Assembly: GCF_014077625.1 (NCBI RefSeq)
Contig: NZ_JACFXU010000013.1
Location: 620,001-684,000 of the forward strand
Length of the DNA stretch: 64,000 nucleotides
From: Sediminihaliea albiluteola
GTDB taxonomy: Bacteria > Pseudomonadota > Gammaproteobacteria > Pseudomonadales > Halieaceae
Direction: 5' to 3'
The notes beneath the pieces are model-generated. The model saw only the letters and a program-made list of their open reading frames with translations, was not told where the DNA came from and did no database searches. Below are positions 43,391-51,996 of this stretch, in pieces (the first letter of the stretch is position 1; the number at the start of each line of letters is the position of its first letter). Both the position numbers and the translations under genes were made by a program.

Positions 43391-45136
43391 ATGGCGCAGC
43401 GCAAACATCTCTTATCACTACGTTTGGGACACGCCCTGCGCGAAAGCTTGGCGGAAGGCTACGGCCGCCCAGAGTTACTAAGAGATATTATTGCGGGCAT
43501 GACGGTTGGGGTGATTGCCATTCCCCTGGCCATGGCGCTGGCGATTGCCAGTGGCGTGCCGCCAGAATACGGCCTCTATACCGCGATTATTGCCGGCGCT
43601 TTTATTGCGCTCACCGGGGGTAGCCGCTACAGCATCTCCGGCCCCACCGCGGCCTTTGTGGTGATCTTATATCCGCTGACTTCGGAATATGGTTTAGCGG
43701 GCCTGCTGCTCGCCTCCATCATGTCCGGCATCATTTTGATTATCATGGCCTATGCCCGCTTAGGGCGCTTTATTGAATACATTCCCCAGTCGGTCACCTT
43801 AGGTTTCACCGGCGGCATTGCCATTGTCATCGCCGTGTTGCAAATACCTGACTTTATCGGCGTCGACATTGGCAAGATGCCCGAGAGCTTTATCGGCAAG
43901 CTCGCCAGCATTGGCCAACACTTCAGCCAACTCAATATTGCCAGTGTTATCACAGCCCTATTCACCCTGGCGGTAATTTTCTTGTGGACCAAACTGCGCA
44001 CCCGCATTCCGCCTTTTTTACCTGCCCTGGTCTTGGCAAGTTTGTTGGGAGTTGTGCTGAGCATGGCTGGTATGCCGATTGACACCATCGGCTCGCGCTT
44101 TCAGTACGCCTTAGCCGACGGCTCCATGGGCGCCGGTATACCGCCCTACTTGCCGACCTTTGACTGGCCTTGGAACCGGCCCGGCCCCGATGGTCAAAGC
44201 CTCAGCCTGTCGCTCGACCTAGTCTCTAAACTCTTACCCGCAGCCTTCGCCATTGCCATGCTAGGGGCTATTGAATCCCTGCTCTGTGCAGTAGTGCTCG
44301 ATGGCATGTCGGGCAAGCGCCACAGCGCCAATAGTGAATTACTGGCCCAGGGCATGGGCAACGTTATCACCCCATTTTTTGGCGGTATCACCGCCACCGC
44401 CGCTATCGCCCGCTCGGCAACCAACTATAAATCCGGGGCGGTTTCGCCCATTGCCGGTATCGTGCACGCCATCGTGGTGTTGCTGGGCTTACTCTTGTTG
44501 GCCAAAGCATTGGCCTATGTGCCAATGCCCGCCATGGCCGCCTTGTTAATGGTGGTGGCCTGGAATATGAGCGAAGCCCACAAGTCGGTCAAAATATTAA
44601 AAAAATCCCCGCTTGGGGATATTCTGGTTCTCTTAACCTGCCTCTCGCTGACCGTCTTGTTCGACATGGTAATTGCCATCACCGCAGGTGTGGTATTAGC
44701 CTCTTTGCTGTTTATGAAAGAGATTGCCTCTTTAACTCAGGTGCTAGATATCACTGACGATAGCAATTATGTGCAGTCTAAAGTACCGGAGTGCTGGAAG
44801 GTTTTTAAAATCCGCGGCGCCCTATTCTTTGCCGCCGGCGACCGAGTATTTTCAGAGCTGGCGCAGAAAATTGATGGCTTAGAGGGCGTCATTGTGCACA
44901 TGCACTACAGCTCTTATCTCGACAGCGGAGGTTTAAACGCCATTGACCGCTTGATTACATATTGCGACGAACACCAGACCAAAATCCGTTTTTCGTCCTG
45001 GCAGTTCCAACCGCTAAAAACCTTGGCTAAGGCGCGCAGTGAACAACTCGGCCCCTTGGATCTATCTTATTCAACTTTAGAAGAAGCCATTGAGGATGCC
45101 AGGCGCATCAAAGCGTTGCCAGGCTCAGAAAAATGA
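43391..45136 (+). CDS. SulP-family anion transporter with STAS domain
   Basis: 581-residue inner-membrane SulP/SLC26 transporter for sulfate, bicarbonate or dicarboxylates. N-terminal LLRDIIAGMTVGVIAIPLAMALAIASGV and YGLYTAIIAGAFIALTGGSRYSISGPTAAFVV are family signatures, followed by about twelve helices and a cytoplasmic STAS domain (about 440-560) with GALFFAAGDRVFSEL and SSYLDSGGLNAIDRL. AGGAG ribosome-binding site. Substrate cannot be told from sequence. Confidence 0.95.
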   Translation: MAQRKHLLSLRLGHALRESLAEGYGRPELLRDIIAGMTVGVIAIPLAMALAIASGVPPEYGLYTAIIAGAFIALTGGSRYSISGPTAAFVVILYPLTSEYGLAGLLLASIMSGIILIIMAYARLGRFIEYIPQSVTLGFTGGIAIVIAVLQIPDFIGVDIGKMPESFIGKLASIGQHFSQLNIASVITALFTLAVIFLWTKLRTRIPPFLPALVLASLLGVVLSMAGMPIDTIGSRFQYALADGSMGAGIPPYLPTFDWPWNRPGPDGQSLSLSLDLVSKLLPAAFAIAMLGAIESLLCAVVLDGMSGKRHSANSELLAQGMGNVITPFFGGITATAAIARSATNYKSGAVSPIAGIVHAIVVLLGLLLLAKALAYVPMPAMAALLMVVAWNMSEAHKSVKILKKSPLGDILVLLTCLSLTVLFDMVIAITAGVVLASLLFMKEIASLTQVLDITDDSNYVQSKVPECWKVFKIRGALFFAAGDRVFSELAQKIDGLEGVIVHMHYSSYLDSGGLNAIDRLITYCDEHQTKIRFSSWQFQPLKTLAKARSEQLGPLDLSYSTLEEAIEDARRIKALPGSEK

Positions 45137-45193
45137 GTTCTGCCAAGGTTCTAGACTGTCTCCTACTGCGGAGCTAAAGGACCGGAATATTAA

Positions 45194-45225
45194 GCCAAGC
45201 GCCCGCTAGACTAGGGGCGCTTGGC
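45194..45225. terminator. Convergent-junction hairpin at the diguanylate cyclase stop
   Basis: GCCAAGCGCCC/GGGCGCTTGGC, a perfect 11-bp stem with a 10-base loop, overlapping the minus-strand stop codon and 58 bases after the SulP stop. TTAATATT follows on the minus strand; no strong U-tract. Confidence 0.55.
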
Positions 45226-46699
45226 AATGCCGATTCCGCCCAGCTTGCTTGGCCCGGTACAATGCCTGATCGGCACTTTTGAGCAGGACATCAGCCGCCA
45301 CTGCCTGCTTAGTATCCGGCTTAGGCTGCCAGGTCACGCCACCGGTGCTGACAGTGATCGCTGACTGCAAGCCAGCAATATCGGCCACCACCTGACTCAG
45401 TCGCTGAGCGACGGCATGACAACCAGCTTCATCGGTATCCGGCAGTAAGAGCATGAACTCCTCGCCACCCTGGCGAATGGCACTGTCGTTAGCTCGGGCT
45501 AATTTTCGCAACTCAATCGCTAAGCTGCGCAGGGCAAGGTCCCCTGCCGGATGGCCAAAGTTATCGTTGTAACGTTTGAAGTGATCGACATCGATCAATA
45601 GTAAAGACAGTGGCTCGCCACTGCGGGCGCTGCGCTGCAACTCCTCGGCCAGTCGCTGATCTAGTTCACGGCGATTACCGAGCTGAGTTAAGGGATCAGT
45701 GGTAGATAACACCTCCAGCTGATGATTCAGTGATTGCAGCTCGCTTTGGCGCTCGAGTAACTCGGCTTCAGCGCGCTTTTGCGCACTAATGTCCTGAATC
45801 TGTGAGACAAAATAAGCCGCTTCGCCGGCTTCATCGCGGACCATAGAAACACTGAGCAGAGCGTGAATTTGCTGGCCGTTTTTGTGAAAGTAGCGCTTTT
45901 CCATGCGATAGCTATCCCGCTTACCCTCGAGTACCTCGCCTAGAAAAGCCAGATCCAAATCGAGGTCCTTCGGGTGAGTCAATTGCTGGAAATCGATACT
46001 TAAAAGCTCGCTGTCGCTATAACCGAAGATCTTGTTCAGGGCATTATTAACCCGCAACCAACGCCCCTCAACACTCACCAAAGCCATGCCAATTGGCGCA
46101 TATTGGAATGCACTTTCAAACAGCTCGGTGTTTTCTCGCAGAAGGCTGAGCGCTTCTTGGCGGCGGCGATCCGTTTGGTCCTGCTCAATGACTTGGCCGA
46201 TACGCCCAGCCATTAACTCAATCAACTCGACATCGACCTCATCAAAGGCTCGCTCGCGCTGCTCAGGCGCGGTGAAATTGATGGTGCCATAGATTTCGCC
46301 CTCGACCCAGATCGGCGCTGCTAGATAGGCCTCAAGGAGCATCTGGCGGTAGGCAGGATGCTTAGCGAAGCTGGCATCTTTAGCGGCATGGGCAACTGCC
46401 ATACTTGTCTGCTGGCTGATAACCGCCGAGCAGTAGGTATCTCCAAGAGGCAGCTTATCGCCCACCGTAAGGCCAGTGGTATCGGGCAGCACTGCGAGGA
46501 TGTGGTATTGATCATCACTGATGCGGCTGATGATGCCCACTGGCATGTCGAATAAACGTATCCCCGTCATGAGATAATCAGCATACAGTTCGCTATAGGA
46601 CCCGTAGCGGCTTAAGCTTAAGCGGTGAAACTCGCGGAAGCAGGCCGTTAAGCGATCAAGACCAGTATAGCTTTCTAAATCTGTCATGAACTGAAGCAT
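45206..46699 (-). CDS. Diguanylate cyclase with GAF and PAS sensor domains
   Basis: 497-residue signalling enzyme making cyclic di-GMP. GAF domain about 20-170 (GISRISDDQYHILAVLPDTT, PLGDTYCSAVI, AAPIWVEGEIYGTINFTAPE), PAS/PAC domain about 190-310 (YAPIGMALVSVEGRWLRVNN and MVRDEAGEAAYFVSQIQDIS), coiled linker, then GGDEF domain about 335-490 with DPLTQLGNRRELD, LLIDVDHFKRYND and the active-site RQGGEEFMLLLP. An I-site RxxD is not obvious. Start could be the ATG at 46699 or 46687. Monocistronic. Confidence 0.95.
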   Translation of the reverse strand: MLQFMTDLESYTGLDRLTACFREFHRLSLSRYGSYSELYADYLMTGIRLFDMPVGIISRISDDQYHILAVLPDTTGLTVGDKLPLGDTYCSAVISQQTSMAVAHAAKDASFAKHPAYRQMLLEAYLAAPIWVEGEIYGTINFTAPEQRERAFDEVDVELIELMAGRIGQVIEQDQTDRRRQEALSLLRENTELFESAFQYAPIGMALVSVEGRWLRVNNALNKIFGYSDSELLSIDFQQLTHPKDLDLDLAFLGEVLEGKRDSYRMEKRYFHKNGQQIHALLSVSMVRDEAGEAAYFVSQIQDISAQKRAEAELLERQSELQSLNHQLEVLSTTDPLTQLGNRRELDQRLAEELQRSARSGEPLSLLLIDVDHFKRYNDNFGHPAGDLALRSLAIELRKLARANDSAIRQGGEEFMLLLPDTDEAGCHAVAQRLSQVVADIAGLQSAITVSTGGVTWQPKPDTKQAVAADVLLKSADQALYRAKQAGRNRHCQAPLV

Positions 46700-46887
46700 C
46701 TATACTGTGAACCAAATAGTATTCTACTTAGTGTTCTGCCTTCAGCGAAAGTAAATTTCTCGGACAAGCCTAAGTCTTGGTAATTCTCAGAGTGATAGCT
46801 AAAGTCGAGTGGCTGCACTAGCTAAGAATTGGATGTAGAAATAGGAATTGGAGATAGAGGGCGCTAACTTTAAATTAGGGAACGGCG

Positions 46888-46907
46888 TCCCCCGCATTCG
46901 CGGGGGA
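46888..46907. other. Short GC-rich hairpin
   Basis: TCCCCCGC-ATTC-GCGGGGGA, an 8-bp perfect stem with a 4-base loop, 35 bases past the IPTL-CTERM gene stop (minus strand). The A/T-rich TATTTTTA lies before rather than after the stem on the minus strand. Confidence 0.45.
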
Positions 46908-46941
46908 TAAAAATACTCAACTAAGCCAAAGCCCTGGCGAC

Positions 46942-47814
46942 TTATAGCTGCCGTCTGCGCTGATTCATGGCCAAAGCTAGCAGTACAACCAAGCCGGCCA
47001 ATAGCGAAGTAGCTAATGCTGAAAGAGTCGGTACCGCTTGAGGAGTACTGGCTGCTGATTTACAAGCCGTACCTGCCGTACTGAAGCAGTAGCCCTGATT
47101 CGATAGTACCGAGTCGCCGTTAGCGTAGCTGGGGTCATCGGATTCAACAAAAATAATCTCAATGCCATCGCTGCCATCGGCGTTCTCAATACCGCTCACT
47201 TTGTCATCGGCATCATCAAACTTGGCATCTTTGATAGCAATCTCGATATCTCCAGTCGCTTCGTGAAGAATGATCTCGAAGGTATTGATAGCTAACTCGG
47301 GTTCGTCGTAATCAGCTACGTCATAAAAACCAACAATAAACTCGCGGCTGCCTACGGCGCCCCGAGTTTCCGCGCGAATAATGCCACTCTCACGCGTATC
47401 CATATCTTGCCACCAGCCCGCTATAACATTATTCGGGTTGTTGCTATCCGGGATTGGGTCGGCACTACAGCAGCCATCCTCTCCACTGGGAGAAAATGAA
47501 ATAAAGCCATTGGAAGATACTTCAACTTGGGTGTAGCTATTGCCGTAGTAATTAAAGCTAAAACCAATCGGCGTTGTGGCGGTGTCATCGTCTTCGTTAT
47601 CTAGGCCAAGATCAGTACCGCTAGTTCTGATGTCACGCAAGTTCAAAGGAACAAGTGTCCCTTGGTAACCATAAGCGTCCGGGCCTGGAAAGCTGACTGC
47701 TTGCGCTGTACTGGACAGCATGGTGCTTAAAAACACTAAGGCCGCCATTTTACGAATTGCTGCGCCAAAGCCATGAGGATGAAGTTTTATCAGGGCTAGT
47801 CTCTGCTGAGTCAT
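46942..47814 (-). CDS. Secreted protein with IPTL-CTERM-type sorting signal
   Basis: 290-residue exported protein. Signal peptide with cleavage near SSTAQA, an extracellular beta-rich domain (FSFNYYGNSYTQVEVSSNGFISF and IAGWWQDMDTRESG, resembling NIDO/nidogen-like or pilin-associated folds), and a C-terminal sorting tripartite: VPTLSALATSLLAG, hydrophobic helix and RRR cluster. This is the IPTL/VPTLS variant of PEP-CTERM, processed by exosortase-like systems. No exosortase gene nearby. Function unknown; likely surface or matrix protein. GC content is similar to its neighbours. Confidence 0.85.
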   Translation of the reverse strand: MTQQRLALIKLHPHGFGAAIRKMAALVFLSTMLSSTAQAVSFPGPDAYGYQGTLVPLNLRDIRTSGTDLGLDNEDDDTATTPIGFSFNYYGNSYTQVEVSSNGFISFSPSGEDGCCSADPIPDSNNPNNVIAGWWQDMDTRESGIIRAETRGAVGSREFIVGFYDVADYDEPELAINTFEIILHEATGDIEIAIKDAKFDDADDKVSGIENADGSDGIEIIFVESDDPSYANGDSVLSNQGYCFSTAGTACKSAASTPQAVPTLSALATSLLAGLVVLLALAMNQRRRQL

Positions 47815-47953
47815 ATCGAAATCACTCCAGTAGTGAGATTTATGTTATCTCTGTCATTATTATTATCGACGACAAACCATCTTATCGATAAGAGCTATTG
47901 CTACTAGGCCATTGTTAACTATCAATAGATAATTAATAAAAAAACCCAATTTC

Positions 47954-47993
47954 AGCCTAGCACAATACGAATGGACTTTAAAACAGCTAGGCT
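47954..47993 (-). terminator. Possible weak terminator after the dioxygenase gene
   Basis: AGCCTAGC/GCTAGGCT pair over a 24-base loop, followed on the minus strand by GAAATTGGGTTTTTTT. The long loop and 9-base gap to the T-run make this weak. Confidence 0.3.
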
Positions 47994-48041
47994 AAGCCAC
48001 TTTGGCCCCTAGGCAGCGCAACTTCAAGCTGCCATAGACAT

Positions 48042-48845
48042 CTATTCCCAGTAATAACAACTGCCCAGCATGCGCAGCATATTAAAGCGATAAACCGCGC
48101 TCGCTGCTGAAGCTGAGGCGCCGTAGCAGACATGCAGTGGCAGTAGGTGCTCTTCCCGTGGATGGCAGTAGCGCGCGTGGGGTGCAGTGCTCCATTGCAC
48201 AAGGCGCTGTTCGCGCTCGGTCTCATCCATTGACTGCTCGCCCAAGGTCTCGACTAGCCAATTTTCAAAGGCTTGGTTGCGCTGATAAATATCGGGATCG
48301 GGCTTGCCAAAATAAGCCTGCAAGTTGTGAAAAGAAGAGCCCGAACCCAGTAGCAAAACATTGGGTCTCTCTAGCCTTGCCAGGGCCTTGCCCATGCGGA
48401 TATGCGCCGCTGGGTCCATGGAGCGCAGCAACGAGAGCTGGATACAGGGGATCGATGCATCGGGATACATGATCTTTAAGGGAATGAACAAGCCGTGATC
48501 AAAGCCGCGCTCGGAATCAGCGGCCGGGGCCAAGCCTTCCGCCGCTAAACACTGGCGAACTTCCGCGGCCAATTCGGGATGCCCCGCCACCGGATAGCTG
48601 ATGCTGTAAGTTTCTGGCGGAAAACCCGAGTAGTCGTAATACAGCGGCGGCGCAGAGGCCTCAAGTACCGTGGCAACATCTGCTTCCCAGTGGGCACTGA
48701 CTACAATGATCGCCTCGGGCCGGGGCATGTTCGCTGCCAGTTGCTTTAAGGTCGCTACCAACTCCATATGTGCCGGATCCCCCATCAGCGGCAGTGGGCC
48801 GCCGCCGTGGGAAATATACAGGCTACGCAAACTCCGCTCACTCAT
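48042..48845 (-). CDS. Extradiol dioxygenase, LigB/4,5-DOPA dioxygenase family
   Basis: 267-residue LigB-class (YgiD/DODA-type) ring-cleaving enzyme. Start is the ATG at 48845 (MSERSLRSLYISHGGGP), which overlaps the prpE stop by 8 bases. Iron/zinc ligands are expected in YISHGGGPLPLMG, VVSAHWEAD, DHGLFIPLKIMYPD and HEEHLLPLHVCYG (read as REEHLLPLHV). Family members cleave catechols or DOPA; some are zinc-dependent and of unknown substrate. Coupled to prpE, suggesting an aromatic/propionyl-CoA-generating pathway, but no substrate can be assigned. Confidence 0.93.
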   Translation of the reverse strand: MSERSLRSLYISHGGGPLPLMGDPAHMELVATLKQLAANMPRPEAIIVVSAHWEADVATVLEASAPPLYYDYSGFPPETYSISYPVAGHPELAAEVRQCLAAEGLAPAADSERGFDHGLFIPLKIMYPDASIPCIQLSLLRSMDPAAHIRMGKALARLERPNVLLLGSGSSFHNLQAYFGKPDPDIYQRNQAFENWLVETLGEQSMDETEREQRLVQWSTAPHARYCHPREEHLLPLHVCYGASASAASAVYRFNMLRMLGSCYYWE

Positions 48846-50736
48846 TGCGCAAGTCCTTAAGCTGTGCCGCCACTTCATCCACACTGGCTGGATCATCAAT
48901 GGTCGATGGCACCGTGTAGTCCTCACCATTAGCCACTTGGCGCAATAGCTTGCGCAGGATTTTGCCGGAGCGGGTCTTGGGCAGGCGCGGCACTACCAGC
49001 GCCCGTTGGAAGCAGGCAATGGCGCCAATATCCTCGCGAATCCGGGCCACCAATTCTTGCTCTAGGGCCTCAGGCTCAATTGCTGCACCATCTTTAAGAA
49101 TCACTAAACCCAGGGGCAATTGGCCTTTGAGCTGATCGTCAACGCCGATCACCGCACATTCGGCTACCGCCCCGTGAGAGGCCAGAATTTCCTCCATCTC
49201 ACCGGTAGACAGGCGGTGCCCTGCCACATTGATCACATCGTCAGTGCGGCCCATGATAAAGACATAGCCCTCTTCATCCCGGTAGCCACCATCGCCAGAG
49301 ACATAGTGGCCGGGATAGCTAGAGAGATAGCCCGCTAAAAAGCGTTCGTGGTTACCCCACACCGTACTCAGGCAACCGGGCGGTAGCGGCAAACGCAAGG
49401 CAATCGCCCCCTGCTCACCGGCGGGCAACTCAAGTCCACTGTCGTCGAGAATGCGTACATCGTAGCCTGGCACGGGGAGTGAGGAAGAGCCCGCTTTGCT
49501 CGGCTTGGGATCCAAGCCCATTAAGTTGGCACAAATAGCCCAGCCGGTTTCCGTCTGCCACCAGTGATCAATCACCGGTTTGTGCGAGTGTTCGCGCAGC
49601 CAATCATAAGTGGAGGGGTCTAAGCGCTCCCCTGCGACAAAGATATATTGTAGGTGATCGAGATTGTGCTGCTTTAATTGGGCGGCCTCGGGATCTTCCT
49701 TGCGAATGGCTCGAAAGGCAGTGGGCGCAGCAAACAGCGCTTTCACCTGATGCTCTTCTACCACCCGCCAGAAAGCAGCTGCATCAGGGGTGCGCACAGG
49801 TTTGCCCTCGTAGAGCACGGTAGTGCAGCCTGCCAACAGCGGCGCGTAAACAATGTAGGAGTGGCCCACTACCCAGCCCACATCCGATGCCGCCCAAAAC
49901 ACCTCACCGGGGGCCATGTCGTAAACCGTTCTCATGGAATAGCACAGGGCCACCGCGTGGCCGCCATTATCGCGCACCACCCCCTTGGGCTTACCGGTAG
50001 TACCCGAGGTATAGAGGATATACAACGGGTCAGTGGCCCGCACTGGCACGCAATCTGCCGGCTCAGCACTGGCGATGACTTGGGCCCAATCCAAATCCCG
50101 CCCGCTGGTCAGTTCGGCTTGGCACTCAGGGCGCTGCAGCACGATACAAGAGGCTGGCTGCTCGCTGCAGAGTTCTAGGGCTTTATCGACTAAGGGCTTA
50201 TAGGGAATAACGCGATCGACCTCGATGCCGCAGGATGCGGTCACCAAGACTTTTGGCTGGGCATCATCAATGCGCAGCGCCAACTCATTGGCCGCAAAAC
50301 CGCCGAACACCACCGAGTGAATGGCGCCCAAGCGGGCCACCGCCAGCATGGCGATGACGGCCTCTGGCACCATCGGCATATAAATCACTACGCGATCGCC
50401 CTTGCTCACCCCCTGGGCACGCAACAGCCCGGCAAAGGTAGCCACGGCATCGCGCAGCGCTAGATATGTGTACTTGGCTTGTTGCTGAGTGACGGGAGAG
50501 TCATAGATCAAGGCCAGTTGATCGCCGCGGCCCGCTTCGACGTGATGATCGAGCGCCATATAGGCCGTATTCATCTCGCCATCGGCAAACCAGCTCGCGA
50601 CACCATCGGCATCACTGCGCAAAATTTCAGTGGGGGCGCGGTACCAAGGCAAGGATGCCGCCTGCTCCGCCCAAAAGCCCTCTGGGTCCTTTAAGGATCG
50701 CTGATATTCTTCCTGGTAATCGCCTTGTTTGCTCAT
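48838..50736 (-). CDS. prpE: Propionate-CoA ligase
   Basis: 632-residue AMP-forming acyl-CoA synthetase of the PrpE/ACSS3 branch. Features: ASWFADGEMNTAYMALDHHV, ARLGAIHSVVFGGFAANELALRI, the AMP loop ILYTSGTTGKPKGVVRDNGG (the VRDNGGHAVAL continuation favours PrpE over Acs), WWQTETGWAI, and catalytic lysine in LPKTRSGKILRKLL. Activates propionate (or similar short acids) for the methylcitrate or methylmalonyl route. AGGAGGGG ribosome-binding site. Overlaps the downstream dioxygenase gene by 8 bases. Confidence 0.95.
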   Translation of the reverse strand: MSKQGDYQEEYQRSLKDPEGFWAEQAASLPWYRAPTEILRSDADGVASWFADGEMNTAYMALDHHVEAGRGDQLALIYDSPVTQQQAKYTYLALRDAVATFAGLLRAQGVSKGDRVVIYMPMVPEAVIAMLAVARLGAIHSVVFGGFAANELALRIDDAQPKVLVTASCGIEVDRVIPYKPLVDKALELCSEQPASCIVLQRPECQAELTSGRDLDWAQVIASAEPADCVPVRATDPLYILYTSGTTGKPKGVVRDNGGHAVALCYSMRTVYDMAPGEVFWAASDVGWVVGHSYIVYAPLLAGCTTVLYEGKPVRTPDAAAFWRVVEEHQVKALFAAPTAFRAIRKEDPEAAQLKQHNLDHLQYIFVAGERLDPSTYDWLREHSHKPVIDHWWQTETGWAICANLMGLDPKPSKAGSSSLPVPGYDVRILDDSGLELPAGEQGAIALRLPLPPGCLSTVWGNHERFLAGYLSSYPGHYVSGDGGYRDEEGYVFIMGRTDDVINVAGHRLSTGEMEEILASHGAVAECAVIGVDDQLKGQLPLGLVILKDGAAIEPEALEQELVARIREDIGAIACFQRALVVPRLPKTRSGKILRKLLRQVANGEDYTVPSTIDDPASVDEVAAQLKDLRNE

Positions 50737-50797
50737 AAGCCCCTCCTCTTTGCCAGCTTTTCAGGATAGCCGAAAGCAGCGGCTTTCTGCTAGTGGC

Positions 50798-51937
50798 CTA
50801 CTCGCTTGCCGCTCTGCCAAAGCGCTGCAACTGCATTTCCTGTAAGCGGCTCAGGGTGCGGCGAAAGGGAAAGGCTAAGTGGCCAGAGCTGTAGAGCTGA
50901 TCCTGTGGCAGCGCCGCTTCGATATACAGGGGCACTCCGCGGTCATAGCACTCATCGACTAAGGCAATAAAGCGCCGCACGCTGTCATCTTTGATCGACA
51001 GCTTAGGCAGCTTGCGATCTCCGGCGGCCACTTGCTCCGCCGCATCCTCAGTGCCCCGAGCGATGCCTTTAGTCTGCTCAGTAGAACTCAGCTCCGGCAC
51101 CTTGCCCAGCAAGATAGCCGGAAAACGATCGCAGAGGGCAATGAAGTCTAAGGCGGAAAAAGGCTGTTCACAGAGCTGATCAAAGTGCAGCCAAAGCGCT
51201 GCCTCGCTCTGTGCCTGCAATGTTAAGCGCCGGTTATTGATGCTTATCGCTGCCTGACTCACTGGCAACCCAGCGCTTAATTCAGCGAAGACCTTGGCCA
51301 AGGCCTCGGGCTCATTGACCCAGTAGCGCGTGTGGCCAGCGCCCGGGTGCAGGCGGTGATCTTGGGGGCCATCCACCGCGACGATCTGCATATTGCGCTC
51401 AATCGCTGCAATGGCGGGCAGAAAACGCTGGCGGTTAAAGCCATCGGCGTAGAGCTGTGAGGGAGCTTGGTTGGAGGTCGCGACAATCACCACGCCGGCA
51501 TCAAACATGGCCTGAAACAAACCACCGAGCAGCATGGCATCGCCGATATCCCCGACAAAGAGCTCGTCAAAGCAGAGCACCTGCAGCTCCTGGGATAGTT
51601 CCTGTGCCAGTAGCGCTAGGGGATTTTCTCTGCCGCTCAGGGCAAAGAGGCGCCGGTGCACCCACTGCATAAAGTGATGAAAGTGCTGGCGCCGTGCTGG
51701 CACCCGCAAGCTGCGATGAAAGGCATCCATCAGCCAGGTTTTACCCCGGCCGACCGGGCCCCACAAATAAACCCCGCGAGTACTGCGCGGCAGCTTGCTG
51801 TGCAGCGCCTGAAAACAAGCCTCAAGCGCTGCCACCGCCCTTTCCTGCGCCCGATCCTGGACAAAGCCCTGCTGCTGTATAGCGTCGTGGTAAGCTTGCC
51901 TCGGTGAAGGCCAGCTCTCGCTTAGGCTGCTATCCAT
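50798..51937 (-). CDS. zapE: Cell division protein ZapE (AFG1-family ATPase)
   Basis: 379-residue AFG1/ZapE ATPase, an AAA-type protein acting at the Z-ring under stress. Walker A in YLWGPVGRGKTWLMD, HFHHFMQWVHRRL, Walker B in LCFDELFVGDIGDAMLLGG, sensor 1 IVATSNQAPSQLYADG and the C-terminal arginine region LSRLQEMQ. Length slightly above the common 370. Minus-strand cluster between prpE and an acyl-CoA dehydrogenase gene, unrelated in function. Confidence 0.95.
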   Translation of the reverse strand: MDSSLSESWPSPRQAYHDAIQQQGFVQDRAQERAVAALEACFQALHSKLPRSTRGVYLWGPVGRGKTWLMDAFHRSLRVPARRQHFHHFMQWVHRRLFALSGRENPLALLAQELSQELQVLCFDELFVGDIGDAMLLGGLFQAMFDAGVVIVATSNQAPSQLYADGFNRQRFLPAIAAIERNMQIVAVDGPQDHRLHPGAGHTRYWVNEPEALAKVFAELSAGLPVSQAAISINNRRLTLQAQSEAALWLHFDQLCEQPFSALDFIALCDRFPAILLGKVPELSSTEQTKGIARGTEDAAEQVAAGDRKLPKLSIKDDSVRRFIALVDECYDRGVPLYIEAALPQDQLYSSGHLAFPFRRTLSRLQEMQLQRFGRAASE

Positions 51938-51996
51938 AGTCAGTCATGGCCAGAGAGGCTTTATCCAGCCGCCCAGTGCTGCACAGCAGCGCCGGC

